From positions 62,001 through 126,000 of the forward strand of contig NZ_QUKD01000001.1 in assembly GCF_003480915.1 (NCBI RefSeq): 64,000 bases of DNA, in the 5' to 3' direction. The notes below the pieces were generated by a model that did no database searches, was not told the origin of the DNA, and saw only the letters and a program-made list of their open reading frames with translations. Position numbers and translations under genes: made by a program. Origin of the DNA: Parabacteroides sp. TM07-1AC. Its GTDB lineage: Bacteria; Bacteroidota; Bacteroidia; Bacteroidales; Tannerellaceae. Positions 1-8,568 of this stretch are shown here, one piece after another. Within the stretch, counting starts at the first letter, position 1; each line of letters starts with the position of its first letter.

Positions 1-863
1 GAACACATAAGTTTAAACAGGATTTTTATAACTTATCCCAAACGTATAGTTCTGTAGACGAACTCCTAAGTAATCCACCTAAGAAGGATATTCATGTTTC
101 GGGGAGTGATCAGGTGTTTAATCCAACGAGTGAGTATATGCCTATATATTACCTTCAATTCCCTAAAGGTGACTCTAAAAAAGTTGCTTATGCTCCTAGT
201 TTTGGAATTTCAAAATTCACTCAACAACAGAAGGAGTCTATTCGTAATTTCATATGTGATTTTGATGCGCTTAGTTGTAGAGAAGTAACCGGTGCGAATT
301 TATTATCAGAGCTCACAGGTAAGGAGATACCTGTTGTAGTAGATCCTACACTACTATTGTCTTCATCTGATTGGAGCAAAATTGCTGTGCAACCTAATAT
401 TAAGGTAAAGTATATTTTTGTTTATGATTTGAATGGTGGTAATAATCTAATTCATATAGCAAAAAGAATACAGCAGGTTACTGGGTATAAAATAATTTGC
501 GTTACAGGTAATATCGCGAAATTTTACAAAGGCTGTACTCAAGTGTATTCAGCTGGACCTTGTGAATTTGTCGGTTGGTTCAAAAATGCTGAATATGTGG
601 TTACTGATTCTTTTCACGGTACAATGTTTTCTCTTATTTGGGGTAAACCGTTTTTTACATATATTGCTACAATGTCATCTGCCACTCGTATTTACAGTAT
701 ATTAAGTCAACTAGGATTGAGAGACAGAATAGTTGAAAATGGTAAAGTATCTGAATTTACATATAATCAGCCACAAGAATTTCAAGCTATAGATTATTCT
801 AGGATATTAGTAAATTCTATCCGCTTTATAAATAATGAAATACTAAATGAAAAAATCCAGTAA
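1..863 (+). CDS. Polysaccharide pyruvyl transferase family protein (5' end missing)
   Basis: The reading frame is open from base 3, so the gene begins before the window; the GTG at 114 is internal. The first visible residues include VSGSDQVFNP, the typical motif of the WcaK/CsaB polysaccharide pyruvyl transferase family, and further on come a DSFHGTMFSLIWGKPF block and a DPTLLL segment typical of the same fold. Known members move a ketal pyruvate from phosphoenolpyruvate to a sugar of a surface polysaccharide; others with this fold act as glycosyltransferase-like enzymes, so the exact substrate is unknown. The stop overlaps the next gene by 17 bases, which suggests translational coupling inside a capsule operon. 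Cytoplasmic, no signal peptide seen in the part present. Confidence 0.85.
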   Translation, partial: THKFKQDFYNLSQTYSSVDELLSNPPKKDIHVSGSDQVFNPTSEYMPIYYLQFPKGDSKKVAYAPSFGISKFTQQQKESIRNFICDFDALSCREVTGANLLSELTGKEIPVVVDPTLLLSSSDWSKIAVQPNIKVKYIFVYDLNGGNNLIHIAKRIQQVTGYKIICVTGNIAKFYKGCTQVYSAGPCEFVGWFKNAEYVVTDSFHGTMFSLIWGKPFFTYIATMSSATRIYSILSQLGLRDRIVENGKVSEFTYNQPQEFQAIDYSRILVNSIRFINNEILNEKIQ

Positions 864-2013
864 GTTATATACTGTTATATTGGGACTTTTATTCATAGTA
901 TTATGTTTGTTTGAGGCTAATTCTATGATATTTATGGTATATGCTAATTTTTCACCGATTCTTGCTGTTTTACGCGCAATAATTGTATTATTAGCTATAT
1001 ATGTTTTTTCTAGATCTCCAATTCTATACAAAAATACTTTGCTAAAATGCTTTTTGTTTTGGACTATCTATTGTTGGATATTCTGTTTAATAGGTTTGGG
1101 AGGGGAGGAAAAGTCTGCTGTATTTCGTATTGTAATATTTGAGGCTGTTTATTTTGTCGTCTTTTACTCAACATTGATGAGTGAAAAATCTAATGTTATC
1201 ATAGAATTAGGAATTACTTCTTTATTACTAATTGCTTGTTATTATCTGCTACAGAATAGTTTGTATGTTGAGTTCTTGTTTGGTCGAGAATTTACTATTA
1301 CAAATCTTGTTTTTTGGCCTCTTTGCTGTGTCCCTGGTATCTTTTTGATTCGTAATAATGTATGGCGTTATTTGCTATTATTTATAGCTATTATAGCATG
1401 CATATTTGGTATGAAGAGGAGTGCGTTAATTTCAATATTTTTAATTATATTTGTTTTCTTAATTCATGAATTTATAGGGAAAAATAAACCGTTTAAAACG
1501 AAATTTATCTTATTAATAGCAGGGGGGATTGGTGTATATGTTATTCAGCATTATTTCAGTGACTTTATTGAGCTAAATTTGGATAGAATTAGTGCTATTG
1601 AGAGTGATCGAGGATCGGGTAGAGATCACGTGTGGAAAGATTCTTTAAATGCTATTGAAAATGGTAATATCCTTGAGATTATATTTGGTTCTGGAGTTGA
1701 TAGTACCTGGGCAAGAGCCCATCATACAACCTCGCATAATGACTTCCTGACTTTATTTATCGAATTCGGATTGGTAGGTGTTATACTATATTTTATTTTT
1801 TGGATACATATAATCAAATTATACTTGTTTACAAGGAAAAGAACTCCTGAATATGTAATGAGTGTAATAGCTTCAATCGTAATTTTGTTGGTAGTAGGTA
1901 GTGTTGGAGACTTATTTACTTCATATGCTTATTTCCCTTTTATTACAGCTGTTTTAGGTTACGTAGATGCTAAATGTATATCTCTTAGACGTAATTATTT
2001 ATGCAAGAATTGA
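847..2013 (+). CDS. Wzy-like O-antigen/capsule polymerase, membrane protein
   Basis: A 388-residue protein made of about ten hydrophobic segments with a longer hydrophilic loop around residues 245-300 containing an RGSGRDHVW stretch and a TSHNDFL motif. This layout (many helices, one large periplasmic loop with RG and H-N-D residues) is that of the Wzy/WaaL O-antigen polymerase-ligase superfamily. It would polymerise lipid-linked repeat units at the periplasmic face of the inner membrane. It starts inside the preceding gene and is very AT-rich, like the other repeat-unit-specific genes. Sequence identity in this family is low, so the family call rests on topology and these residues; ligase rather than polymerase is an alternative. 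Confidence 0.75.
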   Translation: MKKSSKLYTVILGLLFIVLCLFEANSMIFMVYANFSPILAVLRAIIVLLAIYVFSRSPILYKNTLLKCFLFWTIYCWIFCLIGLGGEEKSAVFRIVIFEAVYFVVFYSTLMSEKSNVIIELGITSLLLIACYYLLQNSLYVEFLFGREFTITNLVFWPLCCVPGIFLIRNNVWRYLLLFIAIIACIFGMKRSALISIFLIIFVFLIHEFIGKNKPFKTKFILLIAGGIGVYVIQHYFSDFIELNLDRISAIESDRGSGRDHVWKDSLNAIENGNILEIIFGSGVDSTWARAHHTTSHNDFLTLFIEFGLVGVILYFIFWIHIIKLYLFTRKRTPEYVMSVIASIVILLVVGSVGDLFTSYAYFPFITAVLGYVDAKCISLRRNYLCKN

Positions 2014-2079
2014 AGTACAATCTTCTTGTAAAATAGATTTCTGCTATATAGTTTTACCTCCTCACCTAAATATGTAAAA

Positions 2080-3348
2080 ATGAATATTCCAAAAATTCTG
2101 ATTGTATCCAATCAGTGCTTATCTAAATGCACATCTAATGGTCGTTCTTTAGGTAGTTTGTTACAGGGATGGCCTAAGTGTAAAATTGCTCAATTTTGTT
2201 TAAATTTAGAATTTCCTGATTTGGATTTATGTGATAATTATTTTTGTATAACAGACAAGGATGCTGTAGATTCATTATTTTATAATATATCCACTTATAA
2301 TGAATTAAAAGTAAAATCAGATGTACAAAAATCTAATAAACCAACTCGTTCGAAGAATTCGTTATTAATGTTAGTACGCGAATTTATATGGAGAACTAAT
2401 CAATGGAAAAAATTTGGATTTAATAAATGGGTTAATAATTTCAATCCAGATATTGTTTTACTTCAGAGTGGAGATTCGGCTTTTATGTTGCAAATTGCAC
2501 GAATTATTTCTCAAAATAGAAAGATTCCATTGCTTATATATAATACAGAGGGGTATTATTTTTTTAAGAAACCTTGGATTAGGAAACATTGGTTAGACTT
2601 TATATTTTTCCCAATTATAAGGACGTTATATCGAAGAGAATTCAGAAAACTTATAGCATCTGCTTCAGCATCATTATATTTGAATTGCGAGTTGAGAAAT
2701 GATTATGATGCAGAATTTGGAACATTTAGTGATGTTATATACACGGGAAGTAATTTTGAATTTAAGCCAAAAGTATTCAATTCAACTAAACCAAGTTTTT
2801 GTTATCTAGGTAATCTAGGGTTAAATAGGTATAAGGCATTAATCGAAATAGCGGATGCATTAAATGCAATTAATCCAACATACTCTCTTGACGTGTACGG
2901 GAATTTAAGACCAGGTACAGAACATGTATTTGATGATGTTGCTGCTATTTCGTATCATGGATTGATTTCTTATGACGAAGTGCAAAAAGTTATTCGAAAT
3001 AGTGATATCCTCTTTCACGCAGAAGTTAATGAAGAACAATGGCAAGAAGCCTTAAGGTATGGATTCTCAACCAAAATAGCTGATTCGATTTCAAGTGGTC
3101 ATAACTTTATGCTCTATGCACCTCAAAACATTTCATGTTCAAAATATATAATAGCATCGGGGGCCGCATGGTATGTTAGTGAAAAAAAGGATTTGGAGCC
3201 AACTCTACGAACATTGATGACTGACTCAAGCGCACGTGAAGCAGTGTTGAGTAAAGCAAAAGAGGTTGCTTCGATAAATCATAATGCAAGTCGTAATGCA
3301 GAGAAGTTCCAAAATTGGATTAGGAAATATTATAATGAATCAAAATGA
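2080..3348 (+). CDS. Glycosyltransferase, GT4-like (GT-B fold)
   Basis: 422 residues with no signal peptide. The C-terminal half carries features of GT-B transferases: a CYLGNLGLNRY strand-loop at the start of the second Rossmann domain (about residues 245-255), then SLDVYGNL, YHGLISYDEVQK and a DILFHAEV stretch near the nucleotide-sugar site. The EX7E motif of GT4 enzymes is not obvious, so the family is inferred from overall pattern. It would add one sugar of the repeat unit on the cytoplasmic face. Its stop overlaps the start of the next gene by ATGA. The 66-base gap upstream holds no clear terminator. Confidence 0.75.
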   Translation: MNIPKILIVSNQCLSKCTSNGRSLGSLLQGWPKCKIAQFCLNLEFPDLDLCDNYFCITDKDAVDSLFYNISTYNELKVKSDVQKSNKPTRSKNSLLMLVREFIWRTNQWKKFGFNKWVNNFNPDIVLLQSGDSAFMLQIARIISQNRKIPLLIYNTEGYYFFKKPWIRKHWLDFIFFPIIRTLYRREFRKLIASASASLYLNCELRNDYDAEFGTFSDVIYTGSNFEFKPKVFNSTKPSFCYLGNLGLNRYKALIEIADALNAINPTYSLDVYGNLRPGTEHVFDDVAAISYHGLISYDEVQKVIRNSDILFHAEVNEEQWQEALRYGFSTKIADSISSGHNFMLYAPQNISCSKYIIASGAAWYVSEKKDLEPTLRTLMTDSSAREAVLSKAKEVASINHNASRNAEKFQNWIRKYYNESK

Positions 3349-4175
3349 TCGATAAGTCTTTCTCTCTCTCAATGTCTGTCTATAAAAACGACAATCCGGA
3401 GTTTTTTAAACAGGCAGTGGAGAGTGCGACAATAAAGCAAACATTACCTCCATCAGAGATAGTTTTAGTTGTAGATGGTCCTATACCGGCATCTATAGAT
3501 TGTGTAATAAATGAGTTGCTGGTAGAACTTCCTATACCATTAAACGTGATACGTTTGGTACAGAATGTTGGTCATGCACGTTCGCGGCAAACTGGATTGG
3601 AAGCTACAAAATGTTCGGTTGTAGCAATAATGGATAGTGATGATATTTGTCATCCAGATCGTTTTGCCAAACAAATTAGTTACATGAAGTCACATCCAGA
3701 TTTGGATGTGATAGGTTCCCAGATAACGGAGTTTGTTGGTAGTGAAAACAATATTGTTGGTATTCGTATCTGCCCAGAAAATGATAAGGATATTAAGAGA
3801 TATCTTAAGGCTCGCTGTCCAATGAATCTCGTGACTGTAATATTTAAAAAAGATAGTGTGCAAAAAGTTGGTGGTTTTATTGACTGGTTCTGTGAGGAGG
3901 ATTATTACCTGTGGGTACGTCTGGCTGAGAATGGTTTTAAGTTCGGAAATTTGAATGAAAATCTGGTTAATGTGCGAGTCGGGCAAGAGATGTATGGTCG
4001 TCGTGGTAGTTGGAGATATTTTAAGAGTGAAGCTAAGTTGCAGTGGTACATGCTACGTCATAGGGTGATAGGTTTATCTCGTTTCTTATTCAACATATTG
4101 GTACGTTTTGTAGTACAAGTCTGTATGCCGAATTGGTTACGTGGTTTTATATTCCAGAAATTATTTAGAAAATAA
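3345..4175 (+). CDS. Glycosyltransferase family 2
   Basis: 276 residues. The N-terminus SLSMSVYKND, the VLVVDGP strand and the MDSDDICHPDR motif (DxD-type, near residue 90-100) are those of GT2 (GT-A fold) enzymes that use a metal-bound nucleotide sugar. A later EEDYYLWVRL segment matches the usual ED(Y/W)xLWxR catalytic-base region. A short hydrophobic stretch sits near the C-terminus and may touch the membrane. The gene starts inside the preceding stop (ATGA overlap), so it is probably made together with it. The acceptor and sugar cannot be told from sequence. Confidence 0.9.
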   Translation: MIDKSFSLSMSVYKNDNPEFFKQAVESATIKQTLPPSEIVLVVDGPIPASIDCVINELLVELPIPLNVIRLVQNVGHARSRQTGLEATKCSVVAIMDSDDICHPDRFAKQISYMKSHPDLDVIGSQITEFVGSENNIVGIRICPENDKDIKRYLKARCPMNLVTVIFKKDSVQKVGGFIDWFCEEDYYLWVRLAENGFKFGNLNENLVNVRVGQEMYGRRGSWRYFKSEAKLQWYMLRHRVIGLSRFLFNILVRFVVQVCMPNWLRGFIFQKLFRK

Positions 4176-4183
4176 TAGATATT

Positions 4184-4606
4184 ATGGTTGGTGAAAAATT
4201 TAAGATTGGTTACACAACAGGTGTGTTTGACATGTTTCATATAGGTCATTTAAATATCCTTCGCCGTGCAAAGGAGCAATGTGAGTATCTCATTGTTGGT
4301 GTTAGTACTGATGAATTAGTGAAAACTTATAAAAATAAAACACCCATTATTCCTTTTGAGGAACGTAAAGCTATTGTAGAGGCGGTTCGTTATGTGGATA
4401 AGGTTGTTGCACAGACAAGCATGGACAAGATGGAGGCATGGGATGCTATTCATTTTGATGTAATGTTTCATGGTGATGATTGGAAAGGAAGTGCAATGTA
4501 TGAAGAGATACAGGCTAAATTTAAAACAATAGGTTGTCATTTGGTTTTTTTGCCTCATACTTCAGGTACCTCTTCTACCGAGTTACGACATAAACTCCAG
4601 GAATAA
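4184..4606 (+). CDS. Glycerol-3-phosphate cytidylyltransferase-like nucleotidyltransferase
   Basis: 140 residues, the usual length of TagD-type cytidylyltransferases. HIGH at residues 19-22 within TTGVFDMFHIGHLN is the nucleotide-binding signature, and SGTSSTELR near residues 125-133 corresponds to the second conserved motif (RTxGISTT in TagD). Family members couple CTP to glycerol-3-phosphate, phosphoethanolamine or related alcohol phosphates. With the LicD phosphotransferase two genes downstream it would supply and attach a phospho-alcohol to the polysaccharide; that pairing is inference. Which alcohol is used cannot be read from the sequence. Confidence 0.85.
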   Translation: MVGEKFKIGYTTGVFDMFHIGHLNILRRAKEQCEYLIVGVSTDELVKTYKNKTPIIPFEERKAIVEAVRYVDKVVAQTSMDKMEAWDAIHFDVMFHGDDWKGSAMYEEIQAKFKTIGCHLVFLPHTSGTSSTELRHKLQE

Positions 4607-4609
4607 TAT

Positions 4610-5785
4610 ATGACAATTTCTGAAGTAGCAAATAAATGTTGTGGTTGTCGTGCATGTGAATTGGTGTGTCCAACACAGGCTATTACTATAGAAAAAGATA
4701 AACTAGCTTTTGAGATACCAATAATTAATACAAATAAATGTGTTGATTGTAGTAGGTGTATAAAAGTATGTCCGGTACTTAATAAGGAGAAGGTAGAACA
4801 TACAGAACATTTGAGATGTGGTATGGCATATGCTTTAGATTCAACAATAAAGTTTAAAGGATCGAGTGGTGGTTTATTTGGACTTTTTGCAAAAAAAGTA
4901 TTGGAAGAGAATGGTATTGTTTTTGGTGCTGCTTTTGACAAGCAACACCAATTGTATACAAGTTCTGCTACTACAGTAGCAGAACTTGAACCTCTGTATA
5001 AATCGAAATATCTTCTTTGTAATACAAATAAGAAGTTTTTTCATATAAAAAAAGAACTTGAAGCAGGACGAAAAGTACTTTATTGTTCTTCTCCATGTCA
5101 ATTAGCAGCATTGAAATTATACTTGAATAAAGATTATGAGAATTTATATCTTGTTGAATTCTTGTGTCATGGGGTTGGTAGTCAAACAATGTTGGATAAA
5201 TCTATCAAATATACTGAGAAGAAGAAAAATGTGAAGATTAAGAAAATTATATTGCGTTATAAAGCTAAAAGGGCTTCTTCTCATTATTATTATTACTGTT
5301 ACGAGAAAAATGGGAGAAAATATGAAAAAAAAGATATTCATCTAACTTTCCCATATTATAATGCGTATGGAAAACGTCTGGTATGTCGGGAATCATGTTT
5401 TGATTGCATTTTTGCATCACCTAATCGGATTGGAGATATTACTATTGGAGATTTTCACACAATAGAAAAATTTGATAAAACGATTGACAGATTTGCTGGT
5501 GTATCTATGTTTGTATGTAATACATCTAAAGGAATAGATATGCTGGATAATATCAAAAACGAGTTGTTTCTCAAAGATATGCCTTGGAAGGTGATTGTTG
5601 AAAATAACCGTTTTAGTAATGAAGAATCAAAACCTAAGGATTGGTCTGATTTCCTTCAGTTATCAATGATTGATTATGATATGGCTGTTGAAAAATATTT
5701 GAATCCATATAAAGATTGGAGATATTATTATTACATGTGTCCGGAATCTATTCGAAACTTAGGACGTAAAATATTTAAAATATAG
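4610..5785 (+). CDS. FrhB-like 4Fe-4S protein of polysaccharide loci (F420 hydrogenase beta subunit family)
   Basis: 391 residues. The N-terminus carries two ferredoxin-type cluster motifs, CxxCxxCxxxCP at C10-C13-C16-C20 and C44-C47-C50-C54, enough for two 4Fe-4S clusters. The rest, including KGSSGGLFG, CSSPCQLAALK, VEFLCHGVGS and CFDCIFASPNRIGDITIGDF, is that of the coenzyme F420 hydrogenase/dehydrogenase beta-subunit family. Copies in capsule and LPS loci of bacteria lacking F420 are common and usually sit beside pyruvyl transferases; their reaction is not established. It lies three bases after the cytidylyltransferase and three before LicD, so the set is surely co-transcribed. Confidence 0.85.
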   Translation: MTISEVANKCCGCRACELVCPTQAITIEKDKLAFEIPIINTNKCVDCSRCIKVCPVLNKEKVEHTEHLRCGMAYALDSTIKFKGSSGGLFGLFAKKVLEENGIVFGAAFDKQHQLYTSSATTVAELEPLYKSKYLLCNTNKKFFHIKKELEAGRKVLYCSSPCQLAALKLYLNKDYENLYLVEFLCHGVGSQTMLDKSIKYTEKKKNVKIKKIILRYKAKRASSHYYYYCYEKNGRKYEKKDIHLTFPYYNAYGKRLVCRESCFDCIFASPNRIGDITIGDFHTIEKFDKTIDRFAGVSMFVCNTSKGIDMLDNIKNELFLKDMPWKVIVENNRFSNEESKPKDWSDFLQLSMIDYDMAVEKYLNPYKDWRYYYYMCPESIRNLGRKIFKI

Positions 5786-5788
5786 TCT

Positions 5789-6658
5789 ATGGAAAATTTG
5801 ATGCGAACAGAATTGTGTGATGATTATGGATTTCTGGAATTGCAGAATGTTATATTGAATATAGCAAAAGATATTGATATTTTATGTGAGCAAAATAATA
5901 TTCAATATTGTCTTATGGGAGGAAGCGCTCTTGGGGCTAAACGGCATGGAGGTTTTATTCCTTGGGATGATGATTTAGATTTCTTTATGACCCCTGATAA
6001 TTATGAAAAATTTCGTGATGTTTTTAATCAAGAAGGAGATAAAAACAAATATTATATTCAGGAGTTAGGTGCTGCTGGTGGGAGGATTATTACAGCTAAA
6101 GTACGTCTAAATAACTCTTATTATGAAGAAGAGATTCTAAAAAATTGGAATATTCATCATGGTATTTATATTGATATATTCATACTTCATGTATGTCCTG
6201 AGAATAAGATAAAACGTTACTGGCAATATTTTTGGGCAAAATATCTTATCATTAAGGGACTAGCTAATAAAAATTACAATCGTAGAGGAAGATTTATAAA
6301 TACATTTATCAAATGTGTGGGGATTGTTTTACCGAAACGTTTCTTGTTAGGATATGGTTTGAAACAAATCTATCGGTTTCGTAATGAGCATTCAAATTTT
6401 CTATGTAATTATTTGGGTAAAGCTTTAATGAAGTCGGGGACATATCAGAAAAAGTATTTTGAAGGTGTGAAGCGTGTGCCATTTGAAACAATCACATTAA
6501 ATGCTCCAATTCGTATTGAGGATTTTTTGAAAGATCGTTTTGGAGATTATATGAAGCCGCCTTCTGCAGAACGCATAAAATATGAGCAACATTCTTCTAC
6601 TTGGAATTTGAATCCTTGTGTGTATACAAATTTGTCGGATGAAAAGTATTTATTTTAA
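5789..6658 (+). CDS. LicD family phosphotransferase
   Basis: 289 residues. GGSALGAKRHGG (residues 44-55) and WDDDLD (59-64) form the metal-binding nucleotidyltransferase-like core of LicD proteins, and a later GIYIDIF motif also fits. LicD enzymes transfer a phospho-alcohol such as phosphocholine, ribitol phosphate or glycerol phosphate from a CDP donor onto a glycan. The TagD-like cytidylyltransferase at 4184 is the likely source of the donor (inference). Strongly AT-rich like its neighbours. Confidence 0.88.
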   Translation: MENLMRTELCDDYGFLELQNVILNIAKDIDILCEQNNIQYCLMGGSALGAKRHGGFIPWDDDLDFFMTPDNYEKFRDVFNQEGDKNKYYIQELGAAGGRIITAKVRLNNSYYEEEILKNWNIHHGIYIDIFILHVCPENKIKRYWQYFWAKYLIIKGLANKNYNRRGRFINTFIKCVGIVLPKRFLLGYGLKQIYRFRNEHSNFLCNYLGKALMKSGTYQKKYFEGVKRVPFETITLNAPIRIEDFLKDRFGDYMKPPSAERIKYEQHSSTWNLNPCVYTNLSDEKYLF

Positions 6659-6670
6659 AGGAAAGATAGT

Positions 6671-7282
6671 ATGTATCTGAAATGGATATTTGATAGAATT
6701 GTATCTTTTATCGGTTTGTTATTGCTGTGGCCCATATTGTTGATTGTGTTTATATTAATACGTGTCAAAATGCCTGGAGGACCGGTTTTCTTTACACAAC
6801 AACGTGTTGGTAAGCATGGTCGGTTATTTACTATGGTGAAATTTCGTAGTATGATTGTAGAACATGATGGTTCATCTATTAGTGTAGCAGGTGAGAGTCG
6901 TATAACTCCGTTGGGAGAGAAATTACGTAAATACAAATTAGATGAATTGCCGGAATTATGGAATGTCTTAATTGGTGATATGAGTTTTGTTGGTCCGCGT
7001 CCAGATGTTCCTGGTTATGCAGATCGGTTAGAGGAAGAGGATCGTGAAATATTAAATTTGCGTCCAGGTATTACTGGGCCTGCTAGTTTAAAATATCGTA
7101 ACGAAGAGAAGATTCTTTCAAAGCAAATTAATCCACAGAAATATAACGATGAAGTGATTTATCCAGATAAGGTTCGCATTAATAGATACTATTTGCATCA
7201 TTATTCTTTTGTAAAAGATATTCAAATGATTGTCTGCACAGTATTAGGTAGACGAATGATATACAATAATGAATTAATATAA
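6671..7282 (+). CDS. Initiating sugar transferase (undecaprenyl-phosphate phosphoglycosyl transferase, PglC-like)
   Basis: 203 residues, the short monotopic form. One hydrophobic segment at about residues 8-30 is followed by the conserved block GGPVFFTQQRVGKHG, FTMVKFRSM, KYKLDELPELWNVL and GDMSFVGPRPD, with the DE pair of the catalytic Asp-Glu dyad in LDELPE and the PRP motif. It moves a sugar phosphate from a UDP-sugar to undecaprenyl phosphate, starting the repeat unit at the inner membrane. An AAAGGAAAG purine stretch lies just before the start. It is the last gene of the AT-rich block; the aminotransferase 11 bases downstream has visibly different base composition. Confidence 0.92.
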   Translation: MYLKWIFDRIVSFIGLLLLWPILLIVFILIRVKMPGGPVFFTQQRVGKHGRLFTMVKFRSMIVEHDGSSISVAGESRITPLGEKLRKYKLDELPELWNVLIGDMSFVGPRPDVPGYADRLEEEDREILNLRPGITGPASLKYRNEEKILSKQINPQKYNDEVIYPDKVRINRYYLHHYSFVKDIQMIVCTVLGRRMIYNNELI

Positions 7283-7293
7283 ATATCATTTAT

Positions 7294-8538
7294 ATGTTAA
7301 ACAAACGAATCTACCTTTGTCTCGCCCATATGAGCGGCAAAGAGCAAGCCTTCATAAAAGAAGCTTTTGATACTAATTGGGTAGTTCCACTCGGTCCGAA
7401 TGTAAATGGCTTTGAAAAAGATCTGGAAACATTTGTAGGAAATGATAAACATGTTGTTGCCCTCTCAGCCGGTACAGCAGCCGTCCATCTAGCCCTCTTA
7501 GCCTGTGGTGTCGGTCCAGGCGATGAAGTGATTGTACAAAGTTTTACATTCTGTGCCTCTTCACACCCTGTTACTTATTTGGGAGCTACTCCGGTTTTTG
7601 TCGATTCAGAGGCAGACACTTGGAATATGGAACCAGAACTGCTGGAGAAAGCAATTGTTGACCGAATTGCGGTTACAGGTAAGAAACCGAAGGCAATTGT
7701 CCCCGTTTATCTGTATGGTATGCCTGCTAAGATTGAAGAGATTATGGCTGTGGCAAACAAATATGATATCCCAGTTATTGAGGATGCTGCCGAAGGATTG
7801 GGTAGCCGGTATGACGGACAGGTTTGTGGTACGTTCGGACGGTATGGGGTACTTTCTTTCAACGGGAATAAGATGATTACGACTTCCGGAGGTGGTGCAT
7901 TAATTTGCCCGGATGAAGAGACAAAAAAGAAAATCATGTTCTATGCTACCCAGGCTCGCGAGTCATATCCTTATTACCAGCATGAAGAGATCGGTTATAA
8001 TTACCGTATGTCGAATATCTGTGCCGGTATTGGACGCGGACAAATGACTGTACTGGAAGAGCATATCGCTCACCACCAGCACACTTGCCATCTTTACAAG
8101 GAGTTGCTTGCCGGCGTGGAAGGAATCGTACTGCATGAGAATCCCTCTTCCCGGTTCGATAGCAACTATTGGCTGAATACAATCCTGCTTGATCCATCTT
8201 TGCATGTGAGAGGCGAAGAACATGCCTATGAAGCGACTGTACAGGGAGCCGTAGGAGGTGCGGCCGGTGTAACACACGAGGCTTCCTCCTTGCATACAAA
8301 CTCGGAACCAAACCCGAATGTGGAAGCGATGCGCATGGCATTGGATGCTGCCGGTATTGAATCGCGTCCATTATGGAAACCGATGCACTTGCAGCCCGTA
8401 TATAAGAACAATCCTTGTTATGTGAATGGTGTGAGCGAATCTTTGTTCAAACAAGGTCTATGTTTACCAAGTGGTCCTTGTGTGACGGATGAAGATGTGG
8501 ATTATATCGTTCAGGAAATCAAGAAGTCTATTTTGTAA
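7294..8538 (+). CDS. DegT/DnrJ/EryC1/StrS (PglE-like) PLP aminotransferase
   Basis: 414 residues. SAGTAAVHLALLACG (PLP phosphate-binding region), EDAAEGLG and SFNGNKMITTSGGG with the Schiff-base lysine K193 identify the sugar aminotransferase family. The C-terminal ESRPLWKPMHLQPVY motif is typical of PglE/WlaK-type enzymes that aminate UDP-4-keto-6-deoxy sugars. A stretch of about 30 residues rich in Gly/Ala/Thr/Ser interrupts the domain before the C-terminal motif (about residues 310-340). The usual product, a UDP-2-acetamido-4-amino-trideoxy hexose, would feed PglC-like initiation by the preceding gene; this link is inference. Start of the higher-GC block. Confidence 0.92.
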   Translation: MLNKRIYLCLAHMSGKEQAFIKEAFDTNWVVPLGPNVNGFEKDLETFVGNDKHVVALSAGTAAVHLALLACGVGPGDEVIVQSFTFCASSHPVTYLGATPVFVDSEADTWNMEPELLEKAIVDRIAVTGKKPKAIVPVYLYGMPAKIEEIMAVANKYDIPVIEDAAEGLGSRYDGQVCGTFGRYGVLSFNGNKMITTSGGGALICPDEETKKKIMFYATQARESYPYYQHEEIGYNYRMSNICAGIGRGQMTVLEEHIAHHQHTCHLYKELLAGVEGIVLHENPSSRFDSNYWLNTILLDPSLHVRGEEHAYEATVQGAVGGAAGVTHEASSLHTNSEPNPNVEAMRMALDAAGIESRPLWKPMHLQPVYKNNPCYVNGVSESLFKQGLCLPSGPCVTDEDVDYIVQEIKKSIL

Positions 8539-8568
8539 TGAATTTATTAGAATTTTAATAGAATATAT

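Noticed and set aside
114..863. GTG at 114 as the start of the pyruvyl transferase
   Set aside because: The frame is open to the window edge and the upstream codons encode the conserved GSDQVFNP motif, so the GTG is internal.
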